A DNA stretch of 19,305 nt from CAZXYF01 sp964644705 (GTDB lineage: Bacteria > Planctomycetota > Brocadiia > SM23-32): assembly GCA_964644705.1 (NCBI GenBank), contig CAZXYF010000048.1, positions 1 to 19,305 on the forward strand, given 5' to 3'. Positions 1-9,209 of the stretch are shown one piece after another. Within the stretch, counting starts at the first letter, position 1. Every line of letters begins with the position of its first letter. The translations under genes and the position numbers were made by a program. The notes beneath the pieces were generated by a model, which saw only the letters and a program-made list of their open reading frames with translations, was not told the DNA's origin and ran no database searches.

Positions 1-76
1 CGGCAGGTCGCGCTCAGCGATCACGACCTACTCGTATGCAGTATATGTTGCGCCGCGTGGCAACCTGCCCACGCAC

Positions 77-105
77 TTGAGTCCGCCCGGCCCTCTCACT
101 ATCCT
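77..105 (+). promoter_or_regulatory. possible sigma70-type promoter for the GH65 gene
   Basis: TTGAGT (77-82) and TATCCT (100-105) are separated by 17 bases, each matching 4 of 6 consensus positions. They lie about 60 bases before the GH65 start. Bases 1-167 hold no other recognisable feature. Weak sequence-only evidence. Confidence 0.3.
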
Positions 106-167
106 ATACGTCTCCTATCGGTCGATCCAACTATTTTCCATAACCTTCACGCAGGAAAGCGTCTGTC

Positions 168-2315
168 ATGAAAACCGTCCTCTCACCCAGCGACCCCTCG
201 TGGTGCATGTCCCATTCCGAATGTGAGCCACTGAATATTGCGCAGTATGAAACTCTTTTTACCCTCGCCAACGGGTATGCCGGTGTTCGAGCCAGCCTCC
301 CAACCTCCCCCACTCTCGGACAACCGGGTTTTTTCATCGCCGGCGTCTACGACAACGTGCACGGGGAGGTTTATGAGCTGGTCAACCTGCCCTCCTGGAT
401 TGGATTGCAGGTCAATGTGAACGGCTTTGATCTGGACGTAACAAAAGGCAAACTGCTGGACTACCAGCGCACTCTGGATATGCACCAGAGCATCCTGTGG
501 ACGAAGATCGACTACCAGGACGATGCCGGACAGACGACCCGGTGGGAAACCGGAAGGCTTCTCGATATGGACGGGAAACACGGTGCGATGATCTGGGGGC
601 AGATCACCGCTCTCAATCATTCCGGTAATGCCACCCTCACCAGTTCGCTCGACGCCTACTCGGTCAAATACTCCTCCTGTTCAGGACAGTGCCACTTCCA
701 GGATATCGTGACGGCGGACCGGGGAGCCGACAGCGGGATTGCGCTGGATGTTCTCACCATCGATACGGACATCACCGTCGCCGAACGCTCACATCTGGAG
801 GTGCAGGCGGAAGCTCAGCGGAATCGGAACCTCACAGAGGATCGCGTGAGCGAAAGTGCTCGCTTCTCCCTGGAAGAAGGTGAACCGGTGACATTCTGCA
901 AACGGGTTAGTTTCGCCACGTCTCGCGATGGCGATGACCCACAGAATAAAGCGGCTCAGCATCTCCAGGCCATGAAGGACGAGACGCCCGATCAGACTGT
1001 TCAAACCCATACCGCGGGCTGGGAGCAAATCTGGGACAAAGCCGACGTCCGCATCGAAGGTGATGACCGAGCTCAGAAGGCAGCCCGGTTCAACGTCTTC
1101 CACCTGGCCGCCCTGGGAAGCACCGACGAGGAAGTCAGCATCGGCGCCAAAGGATTACACGGAACGGGTTACCAGGGACGTATCTTCTGGGATACCGAAC
1201 AGTACATGGTCCCATTTTTCACCCACACCCGCCCCGAAGCGGCGCGTGCGCTGCTGATGTACCGTTACAACCATCTCGATGAAGCGCGTGAGAACGCCGC
1301 CAACGTGGATTGTCCCGGCGCCCGTATCCCGTGGAACAGCTCCATTTCGGGGCGGGAAGGTGCCTTCACCGGGTTTGGATGGCAGGACCACCAGACGGCC
1401 GATGTGGCGTATGCGGTGGACCGTTACGTCCGTGCCACCGGGGACGAGGAATTTTATCTGGATTATGGAGCCGAAATGATCATCGAAACGGGCCGGTTCT
1501 GGACGGGCCGCCTCGTTTACGACGAAGATCGGGGACAATACGTCTGCCGCGACATCATGGGATCCGACGAGATTCACGGCGAGGCGACCAACAATGCCCT
1601 GACCAATTACCTCGCCCAATTCAATTTACGTCGCGCGATACAGGCGGTGGATGATCTGAAGAACGCTGGTCGATGGGAGAATCTGCGGGAACAACTGGAC
1701 ATTGCGGAGGATGCTCCGCGCGAATGGGAACAGGTGGCCGACAGCATTTACATGCCATGGGATGAAGACCGCGGCTTCCACGAACAGTTTGATGGTTATT
1801 TTGAGCTGGAGGATCGCACGGCGGATCGTTCCATGCGGCCGGTGGAATATACGGGCCCGGTCCTGCACGAACTGGCGAAGACCCAGATCAACAAACAGGC
1901 CGATACCGTCCTGCTGTATTACCTGTTCCGGGATGATTTCAGCGACGATGTGCGCCGGCGTGGTTACGAGTATTATGAACCACGCACAGCCCACTGTTCC
2001 TCCCTCAGCCGCTCCATCTACGCGGCCGTGGCGGCGCAGGTGGATAAAACGCAGGAGGCGTATGATCTCTGGATCAAAGGAGCGGAAATCGATTACGACC
2101 AGGAAGCTTCATGCGACAGCGGAATCCACGCCGCGTCGCTCGGGGGAGCCTGGCAGGCGCTCATCTTTGGGTTTGCCGGAGCGCATGAAGAGGACGGCGA
2201 GCTTGTCCTGGATCCGCATCTGCCCGACGGCTGGGACCGGCTCCAGTTCCGCGTTCAATGGCGGGGTGAGACGCTGAAGGCGGACGTCCGCGGGGATGAC
2301 TGGGAACTTCGGTGA
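168..2315 (+). CDS. glycoside hydrolase family 65 disaccharide phosphorylase (maltose/kojibiose/trehalose phosphorylase type)
   Basis: A 715-residue cytoplasmic enzyme with no signal peptide. GH65 phosphorylases cleave an alpha-glucosidic disaccharide with phosphate, inverting to beta-glucose-1-phosphate. The N-terminal beta-sandwich (about 1-270) carries the family-like ETLFTLANGYAGVR block. The (alpha/alpha)6 catalytic barrel follows, with IGAKGLHGTGYQGRIFWDTE near 325-345. The general acid is expected to be Glu468 in the MGSDEIH motif. KQAD lies at 576-579, the His-Ser-Ser phosphate-binding region (AHCSSLS) starts near His609, and a short C-terminal beta domain ends the protein. Length is slightly below the usual 750-800. 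An AGGA sits about 11 bases before the ATG. The convergent neighbour is a beta-phosphoglucomutase-like HAD, the normal metabolic partner. Family assignment is firm; which disaccharide is used (maltose, trehalose, kojibiose, nigerose) cannot be read from sequence alone. Confidence 0.93.
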   Translation: MKTVLSPSDPSWCMSHSECEPLNIAQYETLFTLANGYAGVRASLPTSPTLGQPGFFIAGVYDNVHGEVYELVNLPSWIGLQVNVNGFDLDVTKGKLLDYQRTLDMHQSILWTKIDYQDDAGQTTRWETGRLLDMDGKHGAMIWGQITALNHSGNATLTSSLDAYSVKYSSCSGQCHFQDIVTADRGADSGIALDVLTIDTDITVAERSHLEVQAEAQRNRNLTEDRVSESARFSLEEGEPVTFCKRVSFATSRDGDDPQNKAAQHLQAMKDETPDQTVQTHTAGWEQIWDKADVRIEGDDRAQKAARFNVFHLAALGSTDEEVSIGAKGLHGTGYQGRIFWDTEQYMVPFFTHTRPEAARALLMYRYNHLDEARENAANVDCPGARIPWNSSISGREGAFTGFGWQDHQTADVAYAVDRYVRATGDEEFYLDYGAEMIIETGRFWTGRLVYDEDRGQYVCRDIMGSDEIHGEATNNALTNYLAQFNLRRAIQAVDDLKNAGRWENLREQLDIAEDAPREWEQVADSIYMPWDEDRGFHEQFDGYFELEDRTADRSMRPVEYTGPVLHELAKTQINKQADTVLLYYLFRDDFSDDVRRRGYEYYEPRTAHCSSLSRSIYAAVAAQVDKTQEAYDLWIKGAEIDYDQEASCDSGIHAASLGGAWQALIFGFAGAHEEDGELVLDPHLPDGWDRLQFRVQWRGETLKADVRGDDWELR

Positions 2316-2358
2316 GTGGCAGTAGTTGATATGCCAAACGGCCCATTTGTGAACGTTT

Positions 2359-2374
2359 TGGACAGCGCTGTCCA
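2359..2374. promoter_or_regulatory. perfect 16-bp palindrome, possible LacI-family operator
   Basis: TGGACAGCGCTGTCCA is a perfect inverted repeat with a central GCGC, the shape of LacI/CcpA-family operators. It sits between the convergent GH65 and HAD genes, 44 bases past the GH65 stop. It is unlikely to be a terminator: it has no loop, and no T-run follows it on either strand. No LacI-type regulator is encoded in this window, so the operator reading is inference. Confidence 0.35.
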
Positions 2375-2480
2375 GCAGCCCGACCGGCCGATCGATCATC
2401 TACCATTTCATGGGATTGATCAGCCAGGTGGGGATTTCGTTCCAACGTTTGCGCCGAGCCGATGCCGGGCATTTGCCAGA

Positions 2481-3173
2481 TCATTGGTCGATGATTTCGC
2501 GCACCTCTGTGAGGCTGACTTCATCCAGTGAATCGACCACCACGTCGGCCTCTGAAAGTTTCTCACGCGCAACTGAATTGGTGACTGCAATGCAGATCGC
2601 CCCGGCCGCATGCGCTGCTCTGACGCCGTCGGGAGCGTCCTCGAACACGGCACAGCGGGAGTCGGGCAAGCCAATCCTCTCCGCTGCCGTGAGGAACAGC
2701 TCCGGATCGGGCTTTTTATGATCCACGTCGTCACCACATACGTAGGCCAGCTCTTCGACGGGTATCCCTGCCGAATCCAGAACAGCACCCGATTTTGCAC
2801 GGGTACTGGACGTGGCGATGGCCACCCGATACTGATCGTCCTCGGCGAGTGCGCCCTCAATCAGCTCCATCACTCCCGGCAGAGCCCCGAGCGGTTTCTC
2901 ACGAAGAAGTCGTAAAAAATACTCCTGACGCAAACGTGTCGCCCGCGTCACCTCTTCCTCCGTCAACTCACGTCCATTCGCCTCGGCCCCTGCCCTCACG
3001 TAGGCTCTGGCACCTCGGCCGACTCCTGCCTCAAAATCCTCCCGTTCAACCCCCTCAAGGTCGAAGTGATCGGCAAACACCCGGGCGGTGGCCCGGGCAT
3101 TTGCGCCTTCCGTATCCGCTATGACACCGTCCACATCAAATATCAATCCATACATATCCAGGCGATCTTGCAT
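2481..3173 (-). CDS. HAD superfamily hydrolase, beta-phosphoglucomutase-like
   Basis: A 230-residue HAD enzyme with a helical cap. All four HAD motifs are visible: nucleophile Asp13 and Asp15 in FDVDGV, Thr121 in ATSST, Lys153/Lys154 in KKPDP, and Glu178-Asp179 in FEDA. The architecture fits the beta-phosphoglucomutase/phosphatase-like subfamily. Beside a GH65 gene, the likely job is converting beta-glucose-1-phosphate to glucose-6-phosphate; a sugar-phosphate phosphatase is the alternative. The ATG at 3173 was chosen because GAAGG lies 3 bases before it. A TTG at 3185 would add four residues and an ATG at 3155 would remove six, still leaving the DxD motif intact. It lies about 86 bases downstream of the giant secreted-protein gene on the same strand, so it could be co-transcribed with it. 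No terminator was seen after it. Confidence 0.87.
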   Translation of the reverse strand: MQDRLDMYGLIFDVDGVIADTEGANARATARVFADHFDLEGVEREDFEAGVGRGARAYVRAGAEANGRELTEEEVTRATRLRQEYFLRLLREKPLGALPGVMELIEGALAEDDQYRVAIATSSTRAKSGAVLDSAGIPVEELAYVCGDDVDHKKPDPELFLTAAERIGLPDSRCAVFEDAPDGVRAAHAAGAICIAVTNSVAREKLSEADVVVDSLDEVSLTEVREIIDQ

Positions 3174-3259
3174 GAGCCTTCTCAAATTCTCAGGTGAAAG
3201 ATGTATTGAAACGTTCAGTCAATATCCCGTCGCTTAAGTATTCAGGGAAACAAGCGCGC

Positions 3260-6200
3260 TCACTTCTTTTCTTTCGACTTCTCGGATTTGTTTTTCTTCG
3301 ATTTATTCTCCGTTTCCACAACATACGGTAGAGTGAAAACCCGTCCCCAATTGCCGGCACCGTCCCGCGCTTTGACCCTCAACCAATGGGTTCCCGATTT
3401 TTTTACTTTGAACGTATGCCCCGCCTTCTTGTGCGTTATTTTATCTGCCAGTTCGGCCGTGCTGGACTCGCCGAACCGCGCGGCGTACCCGGCGATACCG
3501 GTTATATCGCGCGATGCCCACCTGAAACTCGCCTTTCGATCGCCGTAACCAGAAATCATGAAATTGTCCACGAACCAGTGTGACTTGCTCTTGTTTTTCC
3601 GTTTTCGGTCCGTCAGTCGTATGCGGGAGACCCTGTATTTTTTCTTCTTCGGATATTTTTTCTTCGCAAATTTCAGCAGATTGATCACCACGTGATGCCA
3701 CTTCTTATCGCTTTTGATGCCTTCCATCTGCCCCAGTTTCTTCCATTTTGTCCCGGGAGATGTAAGCTGCAGTTCATGCCACCTCCCGTTCAATTTGATA
3801 GCCATGTTGAAATGAGTTTTTGGATAGACGCGATACTCGAATGAGACCAATGGATACTTCTTCAGGTCGTAACGTTGCCGGTGAGCCCAGACGTTCATAA
3901 AACTGCGGTTCCGCTTCGCGGCTATTTTCAGACACTTCCCACCTTTTTTCCGTTTCACCCGTTTGATGCTGGCTCCCCATCGATCTCTCCGTACCGGACG
4001 CCATCCATCCCTGCCTGTTTCAAAATTGGCGAAAGCATGGAGTGACATACTCTCCGGCGTAACTGTCGCCACCGCGGGCGGACGCTCATCGCGACCGTAA
4101 TCCATAATCCATGACCACTCGACCGGCTGCATTTCGTTTTCGGCAAAATCGCCTGCTTTGACTCTGGCTACGATTTTATGTCCATCGGGGATGGACTTCT
4201 CCTTCCTGGCCGCCTCCCTCCAGTCCCACTTGAACCGCCCGCTTGATGGCTGATACTGGACACCTCGGTCCGTCAATGTATATTCGTGTTCATTGACCTC
4301 CACGCTGAACGCTCCAGGATTCACCGCCGAGGCGTCATCCTGCAGCCGGAATTTCACGTGTGAAGCCCCAGATTTTGCGTCATTCCCTGGCGACATCTTC
4401 ACAAGTTCTGGCGGTTTCAGATCAACAAGGAAGGGCAAGTGGGAAGTGGGTCCCCAATTCCCCGCCCTGTCGCATGCCCGAACATGCAGGTAAACGGGCC
4501 CCTCGTTAAGATTCTTCGGCAGATCCATGGGACGCCCCTTATCGACACTTTCATCCGGTGTCTGTTCCCGGTCATCCGACCAAACGTAGCTGTATCCTCT
4601 GATACCGGAAGCATCAAAGGCCCGAACCCGCATTTTGTCCTCCATCTGACGCGATATCAGGGGGATACGACGGAAGTTATCGAGGTGATAGTATGCTCCA
4701 GGTGCCGATCTCCTGAATTTGTAGTTCCCGAACGTCAGTGCCTTTGCTTCATACAATCCGTCCTTATACTTCAGCTTTTTCACCTTCTCCAGCAGGTTGA
4801 CCTGCAGATGATGCCATTCGGCATCAGCCTCCACACCATCTATACCCCCGAGGTATTTATAATTCCCATGCCCCCCTGCTCGTTCAGTGAACCCAATCAG
4901 GCAGGTTCCCGCCGAATTCCGCAATGCCAGATCGATACGCATCACATCCGGTATCCTGTAATCAAACGCAACCATGGGGAATTTGCCAAGATTATATTTA
5001 TTTCGCACGGCAATTGCCTGCATAGCGACACCGTATCGCAGACTCTGGATCATGAGACTGGATTCGCCTCCGGCAGATATAGCGGTGTCACGGAAAATTT
5101 CACTGTATTTCTTGTCCTGCCATTCACCCGTGCCTTCTTCAAAATCCTGTCTGTTGGGTGCCCCCACCAGTTCAACAGCCGAGGGGGGAGTTTCATCGGC
5201 CGCCCGTGATGGGTTCAATACGGTCTCATAAGTGGAACTGCCTTTCCGGTTTTTTCCGCATGTAACAACCAGTTTAACCGGCTTATCATCCGCCAATTCC
5301 AGGTCAGCCCGGGCCAGCGAGACAACCACTTCGTTTGCTGCATAATCCAGAGTGACAAACTCCGTCGCCGGCGTCAGGCTCTCTCCGTTGACCTTTATCC
5401 CTATATCGGACTCCGCGAGCAATAGACTCTGTCCATCGGCCAGACTGAATCGAATTGGCCCAAAACCCCAGGGCTTTTCCGATTCTGGCGTTACCGACAT
5501 CACACCAAACTGTGATCGGGCCTTCTCAAAAGGCAGATGAAGGGTCGGAGCCCACACACTGGTGTCCTTTTGCTTCTGACGAACCCTCGCCCGCACGTGG
5601 CAGAACCATGAACCCGGTTTCAGATTCTGATTGCTCAGAGCCCCCTCCGATCGGGGTCGGGTATGGGGTTTGGAATCATACGCTACCAGAACACGATCAA
5701 TCTTTCCGTCCTCCGTCCGTAACTTACCGGCGAAATCCGCCCTGTTGATGCTGCTCAGACGGAAATTATCTATACTGTAGGTGGCGTTCTTCCGGTTGCC
5801 ATTCAGCCCGCTTTCCAGGAATCCCTCGTGCAGGTTCCCCAGCACAATTTTCCTGATGCGACCAGGTTTAACCTGCCCGAATCGTTCCTGTAGCCTCGCC
5901 CCAATGTTTATGGAAGCCCTGTGCCACTGGTCGTCGGCAACAATGTCGAGATCCGCCAGTTTCGGGATTCGCCCATCCGAAAATTCAGGGCCGTTGAGCT
6001 GCACAAAGTATTTTTTGTCCGCGGTCACCAGATACAGGTTGATCTTTGAGCTTGCCGGAATACGGTATTCAAAACTCAGACGGTAAACACGATTGACATC
6101 AATATTCAGGTCCCGGACCGAGCGCCTCACGGCAAACGTTCCGCCCGTTTTTCGATTGGTCACCTTCAGGCATTTACCATCGTCCTGCCGATTCACGGAT

Positions 6201-9181
6201 TCGGGGTATCCACCATGCTCGGCATTAAAGATCTTCCACCCATCAGTTCCGTGCTCGAAATCATCCATAAAACCCGGATGAGTCGCGGAGATCAGCTTCA
6301 CATCAGGCGCATCTTTGCTTTTTCCCGGACGCCTTTTTTCCGGTGGATCGACCAGTTTGCCGGGTACGAATTTTTTCTCATACGAAATGCGCACGCGGGC
6401 CACGACCACCCAGGCGTTATAGGTCCATATCGCCGGATACACTTCTCGATATGGTTCGGGATCTTCCACTTCATACACTTTGTGATTGTCCACATAAAAA
6501 CCGAGTTTCCCATCCCGTTTCCGTGCTTTCAGATAATACCAGGCTCTATGGATGGCCTGTAACCTGCGGGGGATCCACGGAACATCAAAGACACGTTTTT
6601 TTTCTCCGGGACGCCGCCTGCCCGGCAGAAGGCGCTTCTGCGTGGACGCCAACACACTGTCATCTTTAAGCAGATAGGTATTTCGATCAGTCCAGTAACG
6701 GTCCCATCCTCCCAGCACAAAACGGTATCCGGTATCGAGAGCATAAGGTTGGGTGGTCATAGCCATATTCAGATCTCCCACTCTCGGATACCTGTTCCGC
6801 CCCCGGCGCATCCGCATTCCCATGAATGCTTCCATGGTAAGATCGCCCCGAAACTTTAATTTGCTGAACAACGCGCCGGCTGAACGCGTCACTGCTGCCA
6901 TGTGACTCCAGCGCGGATCACAAACATAACGGTTTGTCACTTCCCACCGACCGGCACTCATCCAATCCTTCGGAGACACCTCAAAATAATAATCTCGCAC
7001 CTGATAACGATGGATCTTCACCTGGTCCAGTTTATCCGCTTTCACCCCTTTCAGGGCCACTCGGGTTCCGGTCAATGGATCAGGATCACGATAGCTCCAG
7101 ATTTGTTCACCATCCGCCGTCAGCCACAGATACCGATCCTCTTTGTGGAAAGTCACACCCTCCTCCGGCATCTTTCCAGATGCTAATCTGCTTTCGGCCA
7201 CTTTTTTCCCTTCACGCAGAAGTTTCAGGTCGTAGGCCGCCTTCTTCCCTTCTTTCTTTTTCTTCATCACCAGAGCATACCCATTTTCCGGGGATATTTC
7301 TTCAGCCGCATGAATGAGAAGGAGCTCCTCCCGGGGCGGAACAACAATGTCAGACCGCCCGTAGAAATCCCCCACATGCCAGAACGATTTTCCGTCCTTA
7401 TTGCCTTCCTTCGGCCACCATCTTCCCCGCGCGCTGGACCAGTGTTTCATGTAGGGGTCTTCGCGGAACACTTCCTCCGCCGGGAGACGGGCCTGATCCT
7501 CCGAACGTTCAAAGGCCACGCTGAGATTCCGAAATTGCGATCCGACCGCATTGTGGCCAAAAACTTCCACCGCTCCCGAAACCTCGCCCTTCCGACGCGT
7601 TCTGAGCTCCAGTCTGCCATCAATTCGCACCTCAATCTCATTTGGCCGGGTGAAATCCGCTTCCAGGCCAACAAAGTCGTCCCGGGGCATCGGTATATCA
7701 GAACAACTTGCCATCGTTTTAGTTTTCCCGGCTTTCTCGCGGGAAATGGATAAATTCAGTTTTTTACCATTGTTCCCCAGCACGATCTGATAGGACGGCG
7801 ATTCCCCTTTCGCGTTGGCGCCAGCGGTGAATCCGATTTCCGTCCCGTCCTCCGGCACGGAAACATCCGCACGAACAATGGGTGTGGGCCACCGGCGATT
7901 GCCCAGAGTCAGGCGACCGTTCGGACTTTTCATAACCGGGCACTGAGTCACCGGTCGGGCGGCACGTTGAGCGCGTTCTAACGTCCAATCCCCCGACCGC
8001 CGTTCCGCATGTTCCGCCAACCAGATTGCATCCGTGAACTCCAATCGGTCAACGGTGGCGACGTTCACATCATCGAAACTTGCCTGGTTCTTCTTGTCGC
8101 CCCCCTCCACATACAATCCCACCCCACCCCCGATACTCGCCGGATGGTGCAGATCCATGATTTTTGCCCCATCCAGGTAAGCCTGCACCCGGGTACCCGT
8201 CGTCCGTACGCCCAGCCGGTACCATTCATCGCGTTGTCCGTTCACCCAGACGCGGTCCAGCCGTTTCGTGCGCCCCTCCCTCACGCGCACAATTTCAATC
8301 GGTGTGGCTTTCATAACCGATGTCGTGTTTTCCCAGCGCAGGAGGAAAAAATCATCTTTGTCCCGGATATTAAAGGCCAGCCCCACCGCTTCGGTTCCGT
8401 TGCTTTTCACAGAGCCTGCTGCATGATAGTCATCCCACCACCACGACCCTGTCCGCATCAGCCCTTTTTTCTCCGCGTATCCGGATATTGAAAACGGATT
8501 CACACTCCGTTGTTTCTGGGGTTTTTTATGATCGGGCACGTGATCCACATTCACCGTGTCCATGTTTTCACCCACAAAGTGCAGCTGCCACTGGCCGCCC
8601 TCCCTCGACCACACCTTTGATTCATCGAGATTGAACTTACCTTCGACCCGCATAAAACTTTCCGAAAACTGAACGGGCGTCACAGGTTGGACGACCGGCT
8701 CGGCGGCTGGCGAGCTGGCCCCGGCATCGACGGCCACCACTCCCGCACCACAGGAGACATCATTCAATTCCACAAGCACCTTGTCGTTGAGGATCACGCT
8801 CAGCAACCAGGGATGATTTTTAATACGCACATCAACCGGCTCGGACGACGGCAAAACGTTCTGCCTTCCCTCCGCCAGCACCGTTGACTCTTCCTCATTC
8901 ACACGAAGGAGTTTCCACTTTTCCCCCTCCGTTTTGAACCTGTAGCCATTACCTGCTCGGTCGGCACCAAACAAAACCGAGAACTGTTTTTGCGCATCCG
9001 CTTTTTGCGGCGGTCCCAGTTTCAGGCGAACCATGTAGTTTGTAACAGGATTCTCCCCCACCGGCACATAAGTCGTCCCGCCCACCCGAAATGGTTTTGC
9101 CGCGAACACGGGCATCACAACAATGGTAATGAAGCAGACAAAGACCAGCCGGGCAAAAGCGATGTGTCGTCGTTTTTTCAT
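3260..9181 (-). CDS. giant secreted multi-module protein (laminin-G/jelly-roll and Ig-like repeats), function unknown
   Basis: 1973 residues. The N-terminus is MKKRR followed by a hydrophobic core (about 9-26) and a VFA/A signal-peptidase-I-like site near 27-28, so it is probably exported. Beta-rich regions resembling laminin-G/concanavalin-type jelly rolls occupy about 29-150, 170-376, 378-560 and 570-945. Three copies of a related module follow (about 970-1146, 1345-1508, 1715-1880). Each opens with F-E-x-G near the start, has a Y-R-I/V-P/Y strand and a W-H motif, and ends with DNF. Each is followed, directly or with an inserted segment, by an Ig-like module (about 1162-1218, 1514-1585, 1883-1956); the last two carry AGNWG and all share a closing L-P-F/Y. 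Further Ig-like segments lie at about 1219-1330 and 1586-1700. The tail 1957-1973 is Lys/Ser-rich. I see no catalytic motif, membrane anchor or recognised sorting signal. It starts 28 bases after the AmrS stop without a clear Shine-Dalgarno. Binding to carbohydrate or the cell surface is inference. Confidence 0.85.
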   Translation of the reverse strand: MKKRRHIAFARLVFVCFITIVVMPVFAAKPFRVGGTTYVPVGENPVTNYMVRLKLGPPQKADAQKQFSVLFGADRAGNGYRFKTEGEKWKLLRVNEEESTVLAEGRQNVLPSSEPVDVRIKNHPWLLSVILNDKVLVELNDVSCGAGVVAVDAGASSPAAEPVVQPVTPVQFSESFMRVEGKFNLDESKVWSREGGQWQLHFVGENMDTVNVDHVPDHKKPQKQRSVNPFSISGYAEKKGLMRTGSWWWDDYHAAGSVKSNGTEAVGLAFNIRDKDDFFLLRWENTTSVMKATPIEIVRVREGRTKRLDRVWVNGQRDEWYRLGVRTTGTRVQAYLDGAKIMDLHHPASIGGGVGLYVEGGDKKNQASFDDVNVATVDRLEFTDAIWLAEHAERRSGDWTLERAQRAARPVTQCPVMKSPNGRLTLGNRRWPTPIVRADVSVPEDGTEIGFTAGANAKGESPSYQIVLGNNGKKLNLSISREKAGKTKTMASCSDIPMPRDDFVGLEADFTRPNEIEVRIDGRLELRTRRKGEVSGAVEVFGHNAVGSQFRNLSVAFERSEDQARLPAEEVFREDPYMKHWSSARGRWWPKEGNKDGKSFWHVGDFYGRSDIVVPPREELLLIHAAEEISPENGYALVMKKKKEGKKAAYDLKLLREGKKVAESRLASGKMPEEGVTFHKEDRYLWLTADGEQIWSYRDPDPLTGTRVALKGVKADKLDQVKIHRYQVRDYYFEVSPKDWMSAGRWEVTNRYVCDPRWSHMAAVTRSAGALFSKLKFRGDLTMEAFMGMRMRRGRNRYPRVGDLNMAMTTQPYALDTGYRFVLGGWDRYWTDRNTYLLKDDSVLASTQKRLLPGRRRPGEKKRVFDVPWIPRRLQAIHRAWYYLKARKRDGKLGFYVDNHKVYEVEDPEPYREVYPAIWTYNAWVVVARVRISYEKKFVPGKLVDPPEKRRPGKSKDAPDVKLISATHPGFMDDFEHGTDGWKIFNAEHGGYPESVNRQDDGKCLKVTNRKTGGTFAVRRSVRDLNIDVNRVYRLSFEYRIPASSKINLYLVTADKKYFVQLNGPEFSDGRIPKLADLDIVADDQWHRASINIGARLQERFGQVKPGRIRKIVLGNLHEGFLESGLNGNRKNATYSIDNFRLSSINRADFAGKLRTEDGKIDRVLVAYDSKPHTRPRSEGALSNQNLKPGSWFCHVRARVRQKQKDTSVWAPTLHLPFEKARSQFGVMSVTPESEKPWGFGPIRFSLADGQSLLLAESDIGIKVNGESLTPATEFVTLDYAANEVVVSLARADLELADDKPVKLVVTCGKNRKGSSTYETVLNPSRAADETPPSAVELVGAPNRQDFEEGTGEWQDKKYSEIFRDTAISAGGESSLMIQSLRYGVAMQAIAVRNKYNLGKFPMVAFDYRIPDVMRIDLALRNSAGTCLIGFTERAGGHGNYKYLGGIDGVEADAEWHHLQVNLLEKVKKLKYKDGLYEAKALTFGNYKFRRSAPGAYYHLDNFRRIPLISRQMEDKMRVRAFDASGIRGYSYVWSDDREQTPDESVDKGRPMDLPKNLNEGPVYLHVRACDRAGNWGPTSHLPFLVDLKPPELVKMSPGNDAKSGASHVKFRLQDDASAVNPGAFSVEVNEHEYTLTDRGVQYQPSSGRFKWDWREAARKEKSIPDGHKIVARVKAGDFAENEMQPVEWSWIMDYGRDERPPAVATVTPESMSLHAFANFETGRDGWRPVRRDRWGASIKRVKRKKGGKCLKIAAKRNRSFMNVWAHRQRYDLKKYPLVSFEYRVYPKTHFNMAIKLNGRWHELQLTSPGTKWKKLGQMEGIKSDKKWHHVVINLLKFAKKKYPKKKKYRVSRIRLTDRKRKNKSKSHWFVDNFMISGYGDRKASFRWASRDITGIAGYAARFGESSTAELADKITHKKAGHTFKVKKSGTHWLRVKARDGAGNWGRVFTLPYVVETENKSKKNKSEKSKEKK

Positions 9182-9209
9182 GGAATCGCACGCTGACTAT
9201 GAAAAATTG

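Noticed and set aside
4439..5209. 256-residue open frame on the plus strand
   Set aside because: It is antisense to the giant secreted-protein gene and has no start signal or recognisable motif.
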